A DNA stretch of 64,000 bases from Earliella scabrosa. Its lineage: Eukaryota > Basidiomycota > Agaricomycetes > Polyporales > Polyporaceae. Every line of letters starts with the position of its first letter. Position 1 is the stretch's first letter. The stretch spans positions 682,001 to 746,000 of the forward strand of contig JABYQQ010000013.1 in NCBI GenBank assembly GCA_022605405.1, read 5' to 3'. Shown here one piece after another: positions 46,169 through 55,988 of the stretch. The notes beneath the pieces are model-generated. The model was not told the DNA's origin and did no database searches. It was given only the letters and a program-made list of their open reading frames with translations. Made by a program: the position numbers and the translations under genes.

Positions 46169-47297
46169 GTCTGCTCCAATCGCACGATGACGACAGATGA
46201 TGGGGAATGAGCTCGAGCTCGCTAGAAATCGATCCGGCCTCGTCAGCGATATCGTGCACGTCCGGCGAGCAGTGCATACACACCTTACGCGAGCAGCGCG
46301 TGAACGACTTACGTTCGGCCCTCTTCGGCGCAGAGCTCCGTATTTATAGAAGAGGGCCTCCGACGTGGTGCACAGTGGGTCGCATGAGAGATTTCTCGCA
46401 ACTCCTTGATGAATAATATAGATAGAGTGTGTTCGCTGCGAGAACTATCAAAACGGGCGAATAGGCTCCACTTGATATCTCTCGCAGAGAATACACTCTA
46501 CTGTCTCTTGACCACGCGTCCTATTCCTCTCGCTTCCAGGTAACTGTACATGTCGCGATCGTGGAAGACTGGAACGTGGAACTCTTTTCACAAGTGGGAC
46601 GGCCCTTGCGGACCGGTCTGGTGGCGTGTGGCGCTAGTGGAAAGCTTGCCCTGAAGTGGGCATACACACCCTGCAGGCGTAGACGCCAGCGGCTCTTCCA
46701 TCTTTTAACAACTACCCAGGCATCCGTTTACCACATGTTAGTCCGTCGTTGTTTGTCAGACGTTCTTTCATCTCTGGATGCCTCAGAACGAAGGTGCACT
46801 CTTTGGCCGGTCATCCCAACATTCCATGGATAGGACGGTCACCTGGTGTTTCCGACATCTCTCTCTGCTCAATATGACACACTGGTCTCTTCCCCTCCTG
46901 TATATACCTGCAATCGGCCCAAAGCGTCTATGCCAATGTCCTGTCGCACAGAATGCAGTTGTCGTGCAAACTACTGGTTACGGGGCCATAGGGTGAGCTT
47001 CCTGCCTGCGTCCAGACTGCAGATCCGAGAGAATCACAGCTCAGGTATAGGACGCTCGTCTTGATGCGTCAAGTTCGGATAGGTCACCTGGGTCATGTCT
47101 ATCAGGGTCGGTTGGGGTAACGGTGCTGGTGTGGGAGGAAAAGTAGTAGGGTCCAGTGGATCCTATCTCCACGCCGCTCAGCTTGTGCAGCAAATGACTG
47201 ACATATCAACAGACTTACGTATCGGCGCATTGTAACAATGTCAGCGACGTGGCCATTAATCTGTGCACCTGGCGGCGGAGGTGATGGAATGGTGCGC
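46169..47297. other. Intergenic region: AKR promoter and 3' flank of the single-TM gene
   Basis: About 1.1 kb between tandem minus-strand genes. No recognisable gene. The composition is less GC-rich than the coding parts. Confidence 0.5.
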
Positions 47298-48547
47298 TCA
47301 GCGCTGCGAAGGCAGGGGGTTCGTCGGCAGAGACAATTCAACGGCCTCGTCCATCTTCAAGTGATGCGTAGACGGCGCCTTGAGGTCGATTGTCTCAGAA
47401 GCTGGCGCTGCGCTGCGCTCTCGTCTGGTTCGCGTCGTCCTTCTTCTCCTCCTTCTGCTTGGCGCCCAAACCTGACGTTCTCTACGCAGAATGCAGAGGT
47501 AGACGGCCAGCCCAATGACGAGGGCGAAGCCGACCAGTCCACCGATAACACCACCCACAATGGGCCCGATGTTGGTAGCACCCCCGCCGGACGCATTCGC
47601 GGGCGACGTAATGCTCTCCGTGAGCTGTGGGTCACCCTCGGATGTAGTCCGAGTCACGCTCCCCGTTGGCGAACCGGTAGGTGTCGCAGTTCCCGTGGAC
47701 TCCAGCTTGTCTGGCCAAGAGTCAGGACGGCGTTCAGCACCATGTAGTCGAGACCATGCAACATACCTCCAATTCTCTCGGCTTGCACTACGTCGAACTG
47801 GTCAAGCTGCATGTCGCACGAAGATGAGAGCGCATTTCAACACAGAAACCGTTTGGCACCCACAAAACCATTGATAGGGATGAAGGCCCATGTTGGGATG
47901 CGCGTCCCACGAGGGACCGGGCGAGGGAAGCTGTCAAGTTTTAGCAGATGGCAGTGATTAACAGGTATGGATCGTGCCCGGTTAACATACCTGCCATTGC
48001 TGACGAGCTCAGCGGGACAGGTCTTTGTCCATGTGACCCTCCATCTGTCGTTCGGTAAGGATTGTAGTCTCCGGGAATAAGAAGGGGTCAATATGCGCAC
48101 TCCGGATAACCTGCTCCCTGGCAAAACCCGCAGGCACTGGAAAGCGCGTAAGCCACAGAACTACAAGAGCATGCGTTGGCTTGTTCCGTGGTGGGTCCTC
48201 TGTACTGAAAGGTTACGTCGGGCAGCGCCTGGACATTCCAACCTAGTCGACGGTGAGCATAATGTGATTCCAGTTGGTGTATGGAACCCAAGCACCGATA
48301 GTACTCACTGCCATCGGGTTCACAGGCTCCCAGGATGTACGCCGCCATAAGACACGGGCTCTGGCCAAGAGAATTGAACGCCTATATGTGTGCAGCCATC
48401 GGTTTCAGGTCTAGCTGTCATTGATCTCCATCGCGAGAATACGCAACCCACCCATTCAGCTCCGGGATTGCATTGTGCATTCGTCGTCTGTGCCTGAGAG
48501 CGTAGCACAAAGGTGGCGAGCGTCGCGGTCGCCAACACCACCCGCAT
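47298..48547 (-). CDS. Secreted-face Cys-rich single-TM protein, basidiomycete-type, function unknown
   Basis: A signal peptide (MRVVLATATLATFVLRSQAQ) starts at 48547, exon 48452..48547. Exon 48309..48381 encodes NSLGQSPCLMAAYILGACEP. The exon from 48242 encodes RGPTTEQANACSCSSVAYAL and SACGFCQG. Later exons add WRVTWTKTCPAELVSNG and FPRPVPRGTRIPTWAFIPIN. The last exon carries a Ser/Thr-rich stalk, one TM helix (IGPIVGGVIGGLVGFALVIG), a basic stop-transfer region (RRRRRRTTRTRRER) and a short cytosolic tail. This pattern recurs in mushroom-forming fungi, but I know no function. Several middle junctions (about 47700-48060) were not resolved. It could be a wall or environment sensor, by analogy only. 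Confidence 0.75.
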
Positions 48548-49507
48548 AGTGGACCCGCGGGACGCCCGTGGTAGTGCGAGTGGAAAGGAGTCAAGAGGCG
48601 AATTGCCTCCGATACGCGCATTTGAGCAGACCCCGACCCGCGAAGCGGTGTTTGGAAGGCAACTGCTTAGTCTCCCAGTAAAGGCACACTAGTACCTAGG
48701 AAGGTGTTAGCGGCCGATTTTGACGTACTCTGTAAGATGCGTTTTGACAGGTGGGCGCCGTGGACATACATTGCCTACCCGCCAGTCCGTCGAGCGCGGA
48801 CATATGCCGTCGTGTGTTACCACGGGTGCGAGGCACAGACGCTGCGAACACTGGGAGGACCGTGAGGTGGGGGATTTGCACTTGTGCACCACACTGACAC
48901 AGAACTTGAAGCATCGGGTCGAATCGACTGGGAGGAAATGCACGCCCCCTTGAAGCACACCTTGAACTCATGTTATATGGGTTCAAGCAATTCTAGAATA
49001 CAAGGGATACATAAAGCACAATTTGAGCGGTTTAGACTTACGAGCTTCACTTGCCAAGTTCAAGACTGGTAGCAGATGGATTCAGACGAAGCCAAAACAG
49101 TGATGAGCACGGGCGCTCCCTCCCGGGCCGGATAAACGCGTCCATACGCAGTCACGTGAGGTGACCAACACTGGTTGACGCGTTTGGGGATCGCGTTCTG
49201 TTGACCAGCGTCCGGTTCAACAAACGTTGCTGTGTTCCCGGGTTGCAGCCAACGACGGTTTGCTTGTGCAACCATTGTGACCTGGGTTCATCGGGGCAAG
49301 GCGTCTTTCCCCCAGGAGCCTTATAAGGTCGGACGCCCACCCGAGTACGCCTTCACGCCCATCCTTGCACGCTAACCACCTGGTACGTGCAACTATCTAT
49401 CAATCCGCGCACACGTTGAACGCTGCTCTCTCCAGCTTCTGTATCTCTTGCTGTTTTGCTTTCATCGCTACGTCTCACTCGTTTGCTGTTTTGCTATCAA
49501 CGCCACA
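48548..49507. other. Divergent intergenic region
   Basis: About 960 bases between the divergent single-TM and DUF7918 genes. No domain-bearing frame. A GGTTCAAGCAATTCT word near 48979 resembles a tRNA B box, but no cloverleaf could be drawn around it. Confidence 0.5.
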
Positions 49508-50787
49508 ATGCTCGACTATCGCGGTTTCTCTGCTTGGATCACTTCGGACGACCTTGAACTCGTCGAATTTGAGCCCCGCACCAATACCAAGAACCACACA
49601 GTGACTTGCTGGATAGCTGGGACGGTTGGAAAGGTATGCAAATAGCACGCTCTCGATATGTATGTGCCTAACCACTTGGCTCAAATGTGCCCTAGACCTT
49701 CATAGTCCACTGGCGCGACCACGGAAGTCATGTCGACAGCGCGAGTTACATTCACTTTGATGGATTCAAGGTCTCTGGACAATTTCTTTACGGGACGGGA
49801 GAGGAGCTCCGACGCGGTGTCCGGGTCGGCTCGGAGGAAGAGAGACCGTTCGTTTTCTCCGCTATCGACCATAGTATGTTTGTCACTACCGTGTCCCCTT
49901 TCTCTGCTGACATGGTAACCAGGTGACCCATCGGGCTTCGCTGGTAAGCCGACTGACAAGAATGTGGGTTCGATTGTCCTCGAAATTCGCCTGATCAAGC
50001 GCGTGAATGAACGCGAGCCGAACCCTATCCGTCCGCCGCCCAATGTAGTCCGCGGTCTCCGCCAGGAGGGAGACGTAGCTATCAAGTATGGGCGACAGTG
50101 TTGTATTTGACAAACATACTGATCTCGTGCTCAAGGTATGGGGAAGTTCGACCCGCCGCAATGCAGAAGAGGACCTGGAAGATCGAACCGTTTGACCCGA
50201 AGGCCCCGGGCCCGTACGTGACCTTCGTATTCAGATACCGGACGCAAGGTACGGCTGCTATGCAGTTTCTTCAGTGGGCGCACGTTGAATGCTGCGCAGA
50301 GTGGCTTGTCTCTCAAGGCATTATCGGTGACGACGACGTAATTGCTCGGGTGCTGGATCATCCGCCGATCAATACTTTGAGCGTCACCGACCTCCCACCC
50401 GTCGAGCATAGTGACGATGAAGGCGCCGCAGCTGAGACTCCAGCTGCAGTAGAGCAACCGTCCGTTCCTCCCAGTCCGCCTATTCTACGCTCCCCGGCTC
50501 CTCCTCCAGCACCTCCATCCCCCGTTGCGCACACCTCTACCTATGAGGGGCTTGGTTACGGTCAGCGCCCCCAGGCTCCTAGCACCTCTGGTCGCGTGAG
50601 TGTGTCATATACTTCTCCGATTGACAACATGCTGACCTCATGTGATGATTAGGTCGCCTCCAACAGCGACTCTATCCGCTCCTTCTCTGGCACCTGGGAT
50701 CCCGCCCCCGCTACGACCAACTCTTACGAAGAATGGGATGAGTATCGTCCTGAAGACATTAATGATGCCATCGACAACTACTACTGA
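49508..50787 (+). CDS. DUF7918 domain protein (basidiomycete-specific family)
   Basis: Exons join(49508..49633, 49696..49873, 49923..50085, 50136..50248, 50300..50595, 50653..50787) give 336 aa. The start MLDYRGFSAWITSDDLELVE, the central VDSASYIHFDGFKVSGQFLY, the strand KNVGSIVLEIRLIKRV and the closing GPYVTFVFRYRTQGEWLVSQ fit the DUF7918 family, which is expanded in mushroom-forming fungi and has no known role. The predicted fold is a beta-rich domain of about 210 residues. A Pro/Ser-rich tail follows, ending in an acidic DINDAIDNYY. The fourth intron (50249..50299, 51 nt) has no stop in frame, so its retention would add 17 residues. Family name is from memory. Confidence 0.8.
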
Positions 50788-51486
50788 TGCTTTCGTCGCA
50801 CTGTCGCAGAGATCTTTCCTGGAACCATCCTGCTATCATCTGTTTCACTCTGTTCCGCTTCCGAATTCCCTTTCTCGCTGTCCTTTGTCCTGCTATCGCT
50901 CTGTACAATGTTCCCATCGATCCAACCCCCGAGCTCACGCCGCTGTGCGGCACAAAAATATCTCGTATCTCGTATCTCGCACCTCCTCTCTGCTTTGTTT
51001 GTCGTCCTCTCTCCCTCTCCTTGCCGTTCTGCCCCTTGTGTCGTCATGCTTACACCGTACAATCTAGTTTGAAAATCGTCGTTGTTGGTCTCCTTCCAGT
51101 AACGCTCTGATCTGTTACGATCTACTCGCTCCTCTGCTAGTCCTGCACCTTGAAGTCGCTGTCTTGTAGACCATGTTTTGCAGACTCCAGCTTCATATTC
51201 GCTACCCACTACGTTGTCTCTGAGTCGTCTTATATATGATGTTCCTATTGTCCGGTGTCGAGGGGCGAGTAACTGTGTTTCTCCGTCGACTGGTGTCTAT
51301 AGGCAATGGTTGCAATTGTCTACGCCGGAAGAGCTCAAGTTCATCGTCGCTTGAGCTGGCTCAAATCCAGTTCAACCGCGACTTGGTGTCCAAGCGCCGT
51401 ACATCCGGCCCGACACCCGCACGGCTCTGGTGACACCCTCAGGCGCGCCTGCATACACGCGTGTACTAGCTTGCCCTGCGACTTCG
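50788..51486. other. Intergenic region DUF7918-CHMP7
   Basis: About 700 bases between tandem genes. It begins with a T/C-rich 3' flank. An in-frame upstream ATG for the next gene occurs at 51430. No gene is seen. Confidence 0.5.
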
Positions 51487-53125
51487 ATGACCTCGATTCC
51501 TTTGTCGCAGCTCACGTCCCTGCCTACCTACACCTCAACCACACCGTCGCGGCTGAAGTCTCTCTACTCGGATTTCACCTACCAGAAGCACTCCAACCCT
51601 ACCTCGTACACATCCAACGTCGAGTGGTGGCGTCATACGCTCGAAGCTGCTCTTCTGCGTGGATGGCTCTCGGACTCTCATGGACCCAATGCTACGCCAG
51701 ACAGGCTTGTCATGCATGCGAATGGAGTGGCATTTGCTGACCGGTTCCGCATGGAGGGCGCCGGAAAGCCTCTGAGCATCCCCACCGTGATAGTGAGTGC
51801 CCCCTTCTGTACCTTGGTTCCAAGTCCCTCATCGGTGCTCCTCACTAGTGAAGTTTGAGCTGTGCAGCTCAAAAGCGCTGATCCCACTCTCTGACTTTCT
51901 GACTGCCTCGCGGTCAATATACGACCCCGGCTGGCTACCGTACCGGATCGCAAGCTTTGTCGTCGGCAAGCCGTTGTGGTGGGCCCTCGGACAGCTCGGA
52001 ATCGTCGACTCGCATGGTGCCGCATTCGGGGACTCAAGTACGGCTGAGAGATGGAAGAAGGTTCGCGGTGACTACGTGGCGGTTAGTCTGCTTGAGACTG
52101 TGGCAGAGCGGATCATGGAGAGGCAGAGGGAGAAGAACACCGGGCAGGTCGCGGACTCACTTTACAACGTGGAAAGCTTCCGCACGGAGTTCTCTGGATG
52201 TGCCTTCGAGGACGCAACCCTGTCAAGCCTGGACATGAAAGTCGTGGTCAAGTTCTTGGAACGGGACAAGGGTGTGATTGTCGTGCGTGGAGAGGTACGT
52301 GAACCCGTCATAAGCTACGTGTTGCAATGTCGACCATATGTGTAGGTAATCAAGTTCGTGGACGAAGGTAGCGCTCAAGTGAAGGAGGTGACGGCCGTAG
52401 ACACTGGAATCTTGGCTCTGAAGACCTCTGTGGAGAAGCTTCAAGCACAGGCGGAGAGTATCCAGTCTCGCATAGACCAGTGAGTCTGTCCGGTAGCATG
52501 CATGCATGATGCCGTAGTGACAACAAACCAGGCGAACACAGCAGGCCTCGGACGCACTGCGCCAGAAGCGCAAGGAGATTGCAATGACCCATCTTCGTGC
52601 TCGGAAACAGTTCGAGGAGGTCCTGAAGAAGCGTCTCAGTTCACTAGAGTTGTTGCAATCTACCTTGCTCCGCGTCGAGACATCTGCCGGAGACATCGAG
52701 GTGCGAATTCATACGTTTGCTACCTCGATCCATGATCCAGGAGATGCACCTTTCGCTCACGCGTGGCCGCTCTACAGATCATGAAGTCCTACGAATCGTC
52801 AACCGCAACGCTGCGCGAGATCCTTGCTCACCCGCTCCTTCAGCGGGAGAAGATAGATGAAACGATGGATGCCCTGGCAGCTGCAAACGCGGACGCGCAG
52901 GAAGTGAGCGATGCCATTTCAATGGGCGCCGACATGGCCCAAGCCGACGCTGGTGTGGATGACTCTGACCTGGAGGCGGAGCTTCAGCGTCTCGTCAGCG
53001 ATGTCGAGGCGGAGACCACACGCAAGCGCCTCGAAGCGGAGCATCTGGCTCCGCCTGTCCAGAGTCCAGTGGCGGAGGACGCTGTGGTCGCATCTGAGAG
53101 GGAGAAGGTCCCTGTTGCTCTATGA
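51487..53125 (+). CDS. CHM7: CHMP7-like ESCRT-III protein (Snf7 family)
   Basis: Exons join(51487..51792, 51854..52294, 52346..52479, 52532..52700, 52778..53125) give 465 aa. CHMP7/Chm7 starts ESCRT-III assembly at the nuclear envelope for membrane sealing and pore surveillance. The N-terminal half (about 1-250) resembles the winged-helix part (VEWWRHTLEAALLRGWLSDS; DMKVVVKFLERDKGVIVVRG). The C-terminal half is a Snf7 helical bundle: ILALKTSVEKLQAQAESIQS, ALRQKRKEIAMTHLRARKQF, SLELLQSTLLRVETSAGDIE, then QEVSDAISMGADMAQADAG, and a late acidic helix DDSDLEAELQRLVSDVEAET. Intron 1 appears to end in AAG (51853), the only acceptor that keeps phase. Start 51487 was chosen over 51430. Confidence 0.88.
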
Positions 53126-53371
53126 TCAAATGCACGCACGACATTTAACGAGGGTACGATTCACGAGCTTCATGCATCGGACTCTTGCACCAGGCAATTC
53201 TTCATACGCTACATCAGATTCTGTAATGTATACAATCCAGTCTATATGCTACAGTTCATAGCGGAGGACAACTCTATGTTGTGAGGTGTGAGATGTGAGG
53301 TAAAGTGTCCGACTCTAGTCTGTGTACAATGTTCGGCATGGTCCAGCCACGACGCACCTCCTCCGCTCCCT

Positions 53372-55429
53372 TCAGAATCCACCCTCCCCGCCTTGCATGC
53401 GACTTTTCCTTTCCGCCTCATAGAGCCCGTAGATGCTGTACGTAGGACTCCTGTAGTCCTCGTACTCCCCCGGGTTCGTGTGCGCCATCGCCATTTGCGC
53501 CAAGCTGGGCAACGGCGGCGGGGACGGCACCCTTGGCGGCCTGTCGTCCGTCCTCGCCGTCCCGCCATTGACGTGCTTTCTTGGGACGACGCGCGCCTTG
53601 GACCCGCTCGCCTGCACGCCGGCAACAGTGCGTGTGGACGGAAGCGACGCCATGCTCGTGAACTCCGTGAGCATGAGGTTCCCAAGACGTGCACTCGCCT
53701 CCGTCCCAGGGCTCATCGCCTCGCTGTGCGCACGGCTATGGCCGCCGTTCTTCCTGCGTACCCGGTCGCCCGCGAGCGTGATGGAGTCGTCCGGCATGAT
53801 CGTCGGGACCGGCGACGCATGAGTGAAGTGGTGGCCGCTGTCCGGCGCGGGGCTCGCGAGCCCAAGTGCGGACGCCAACGCACGCGTGTCGCGTTCCCGC
53901 CGGGCATCCGACTTGAGGGCGGGTGAGAGCGGAGGAAGGACGTATTGCATGTCTTCCTCGGACTGGCCCACCATTGACGTCCGATCACCTGCACGCCGGA
54001 TGGTCGTGATGCCCGCGACGGTCGAGGATGCACGGAGGTTAGTGGCTCCTGGTGTATATCCGGTCTTGACGCGCGCGCGACCCTGTGCGTTGGCGTGCGC
54101 GTAAGTGGAGCTCGACTTGCGCATGGCGGATTTGACGGGGACGGCTGGGGTTGTTGGGTCGGAGGGAAGGCCGGGAGAGGACACCTGCGCCCCGCCATAG
54201 ATGTCGAGGTATTCGGTTGCTGCGAGGCTGTGGCGGAGGCTCTTGCGGGTCTTGGACATACGCTCTTTGGATGGCTTGCGTTGAAGGAGGGACGTGCCGT
54301 CTGCAGTGAGAGGAGACGTTCCACCGATCGCAAGTCCAATACCAGTGTGAGTGGTAGTCGACTGAGGAGAAGTGGGGTAGATCGACATGGACAGGGTCGA
54401 TACCCTGTTGGCGGCTCGCGCGAGTGCGTTCTGCACCTGTGGCAAGGGAGGGTTTGTGGGGGCCTCGTTAACCGGAAGAGCGACATGAACCGGCGCCATC
54501 GCGGTCACCATCTTCTCCGACATGATGGCAGGGGGTGGTACTGCTGGATCCACAGGCGGAGACGGCAGCAACGTCTTGCTCCCATACGGGGCTGGCGCAT
54601 CAGTGGGTTTAGGAGTGTATTGCACCCATGGATACAATCCGTTGCTATTGGGTCTTGCTACAGCGGAGCTGCGATCTTTGCCTCCAAAGAGCGACTCTTC
54701 GTCTCCTTTAAGCTCTTGATCGGCGTACTGATCTTGCAAGATAGGCAGAGAAGGTGTAGGACACGAACGCTTGCGCGGCCGGTTACGCGCTCTCCAGAAG
54801 AAGACAAGACCTCCAAGAAGCAAGAACGCGGAGCCAATACTGATCAAGACAATGAGAACGGCGGGTAAGTGTTTGTTGGTGGTTTTGCCACTTGGGTCGT
54901 CTGATTGGCCGAGAGCGCGAGATGTGCCGCCAATGGTCCCAGTTGGTACTACAGTCGCTGAGAGAGCAGTGGAGGTAGCCACTCCTGTCAATGGAGGCAG
55001 TGGAGAGAACCCAGAGCCATATGAGTGCGGGAGGCCAATCAAGGGAGTTTGCGAGGGAATTGGGGGGAGAACGCCAGTATGAATCGCTGCCGGCCTGATC
55101 GAAGACAAGCCGGTGTCTGGAGCCGGTATAGGAACAGCCTCAGCCTCAACTTCTGGTACCTTTGCTGCCTTGAACCTTGCGGTCGCTTTGGGTTTCTCCT
55201 TGGCGGTCGTTGAAGACTTGTGGTCATGATCATGGTCACGACCATGGGTATGTTCGTCGTGATCATCGTCATCAGAAGGCTTCTTCTCAGAGAGATTACT
55301 CGGTGAAACAGCGTCCGCTGCCTTCTGCTTCCCGTGGAACGGTTTCTGGATCTTGGCGGACTTGCGTGGGGTGGACTTGTTCGCCTTGGTTGGCGGGCGA
55401 GAGGCAAGGAGAGTCGGAGCGAGATCCAT
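53372..55429 (-). CDS. Intronless single-TM protein with His/Asp-rich segment, function unknown
   Basis: One uninterrupted frame of 685 aa, unusual in a window where nearly all genes are split. The start MDLAPTLLASRPPTKANKST lacks a classical signal peptide. A metal-binding-like stretch (DDDDHDEHTHGRDHDHDHK) lies at about residues 53-71. One TM helix (HLPAVLIVLISIGSAFLLLG) sits at about residues 187-212, followed by a basic WRARNRPRKRS. The long presumed cytosolic part is Ser/Pro-rich and ends SPTYSIYGLYEAERKSRMQG. It resembles SKG6/AXL2-like fungal single-TM surface proteins only in layout. Start 55429 was chosen because the in-frame extension to 55606 has no sensible composition. It is convergent with CHMP7 and divergent from the checkpoint gene. 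Confidence 0.8.
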   Translation of the reverse strand: MDLAPTLLASRPPTKANKSTPRKSAKIQKPFHGKQKAADAVSPSNLSEKKPSDDDDHDEHTHGRDHDHDHKSSTTAKEKPKATARFKAAKVPEVEAEAVPIPAPDTGLSSIRPAAIHTGVLPPIPSQTPLIGLPHSYGSGFSPLPPLTGVATSTALSATVVPTGTIGGTSRALGQSDDPSGKTTNKHLPAVLIVLISIGSAFLLLGGLVFFWRARNRPRKRSCPTPSLPILQDQYADQELKGDEESLFGGKDRSSAVARPNSNGLYPWVQYTPKPTDAPAPYGSKTLLPSPPVDPAVPPPAIMSEKMVTAMAPVHVALPVNEAPTNPPLPQVQNALARAANRVSTLSMSIYPTSPQSTTTHTGIGLAIGGTSPLTADGTSLLQRKPSKERMSKTRKSLRHSLAATEYLDIYGGAQVSSPGLPSDPTTPAVPVKSAMRKSSSTYAHANAQGRARVKTGYTPGATNLRASSTVAGITTIRRAGDRTSMVGQSEEDMQYVLPPLSPALKSDARRERDTRALASALGLASPAPDSGHHFTHASPVPTIMPDDSITLAGDRVRRKNGGHSRAHSEAMSPGTEASARLGNLMLTEFTSMASLPSTRTVAGVQASGSKARVVPRKHVNGGTARTDDRPPRVPSPPPLPSLAQMAMAHTNPGEYEDYRSPTYSIYGLYEAERKSRMQGGEGGF

Positions 55430-55988
55430 GGGGCCTAGCTCAGAGAAAAGAGCGTGGGGTAATGAGTGTGAGGGGCAGCAGCAGAGTAGTAAATAGCAGT
55501 GTGAGATAGAAGTGTTGCCAGACCAGCGACCTCGACCTGCACTGCAGACGGCGAGCGGGCGACAGAGACGCTGTTTGCGGCAAGAGGCAAGAGAGGGAGG
55601 CGCCAAACATAGCGCCAGATGCTCAACGCGTCACACCCCACGTGACCGCGTACCGGGAAGTGCCGCCGGTAAACCGCTAACCAGGGATGGCGACCACATC
55701 GCCCAAGTTGGCGAGCGACCCTTGTCCTCCACCATCCTCCCTCCCTCCGCTCCATCGCTTGTGCAGGGTCACCGCGTGCCACCTGCCGTGTCTTGCTTTC
55801 TTGCTTGATTACCTGCTTGACTATCTGCGCTCCTGAACCTGAACCTGTTGTACGCCTATCCTTGGAGACCCGTGTACCACCTCGACGTCCCAAACCGCTC
55901 GGCTGCTCGCACAGCGAATAAGTTTTGACGCGTCGGTCGCGCGTGACTGAGCCATCTGCCCCAAGATCTGGAGATAGGACCCTGTAGG
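55430..55988. promoter_or_regulatory. Divergent promoter region (single-TM gene / Crb2-like gene)
   Basis: About 560 bases between head-to-head genes, with TTCTTGCTTGATTACCTGCTTGACT-type repeats near 55798-55822. No specific factor site can be named. Confidence 0.4.

Noticed and set aside
48970..49000. tRNA-like B box (GGTTCAAGCAATTCT)
   Set aside because: No A box at the right distance and no acceptor or anticodon stem could be paired.
53372..55606. Longer start for the His-rich single-TM protein at 55606
   Set aside because: The extra 59 residues include a Cys/Leu-rich chance segment and no signal peptide of normal form. The ATG at 55429 has a better protein start.
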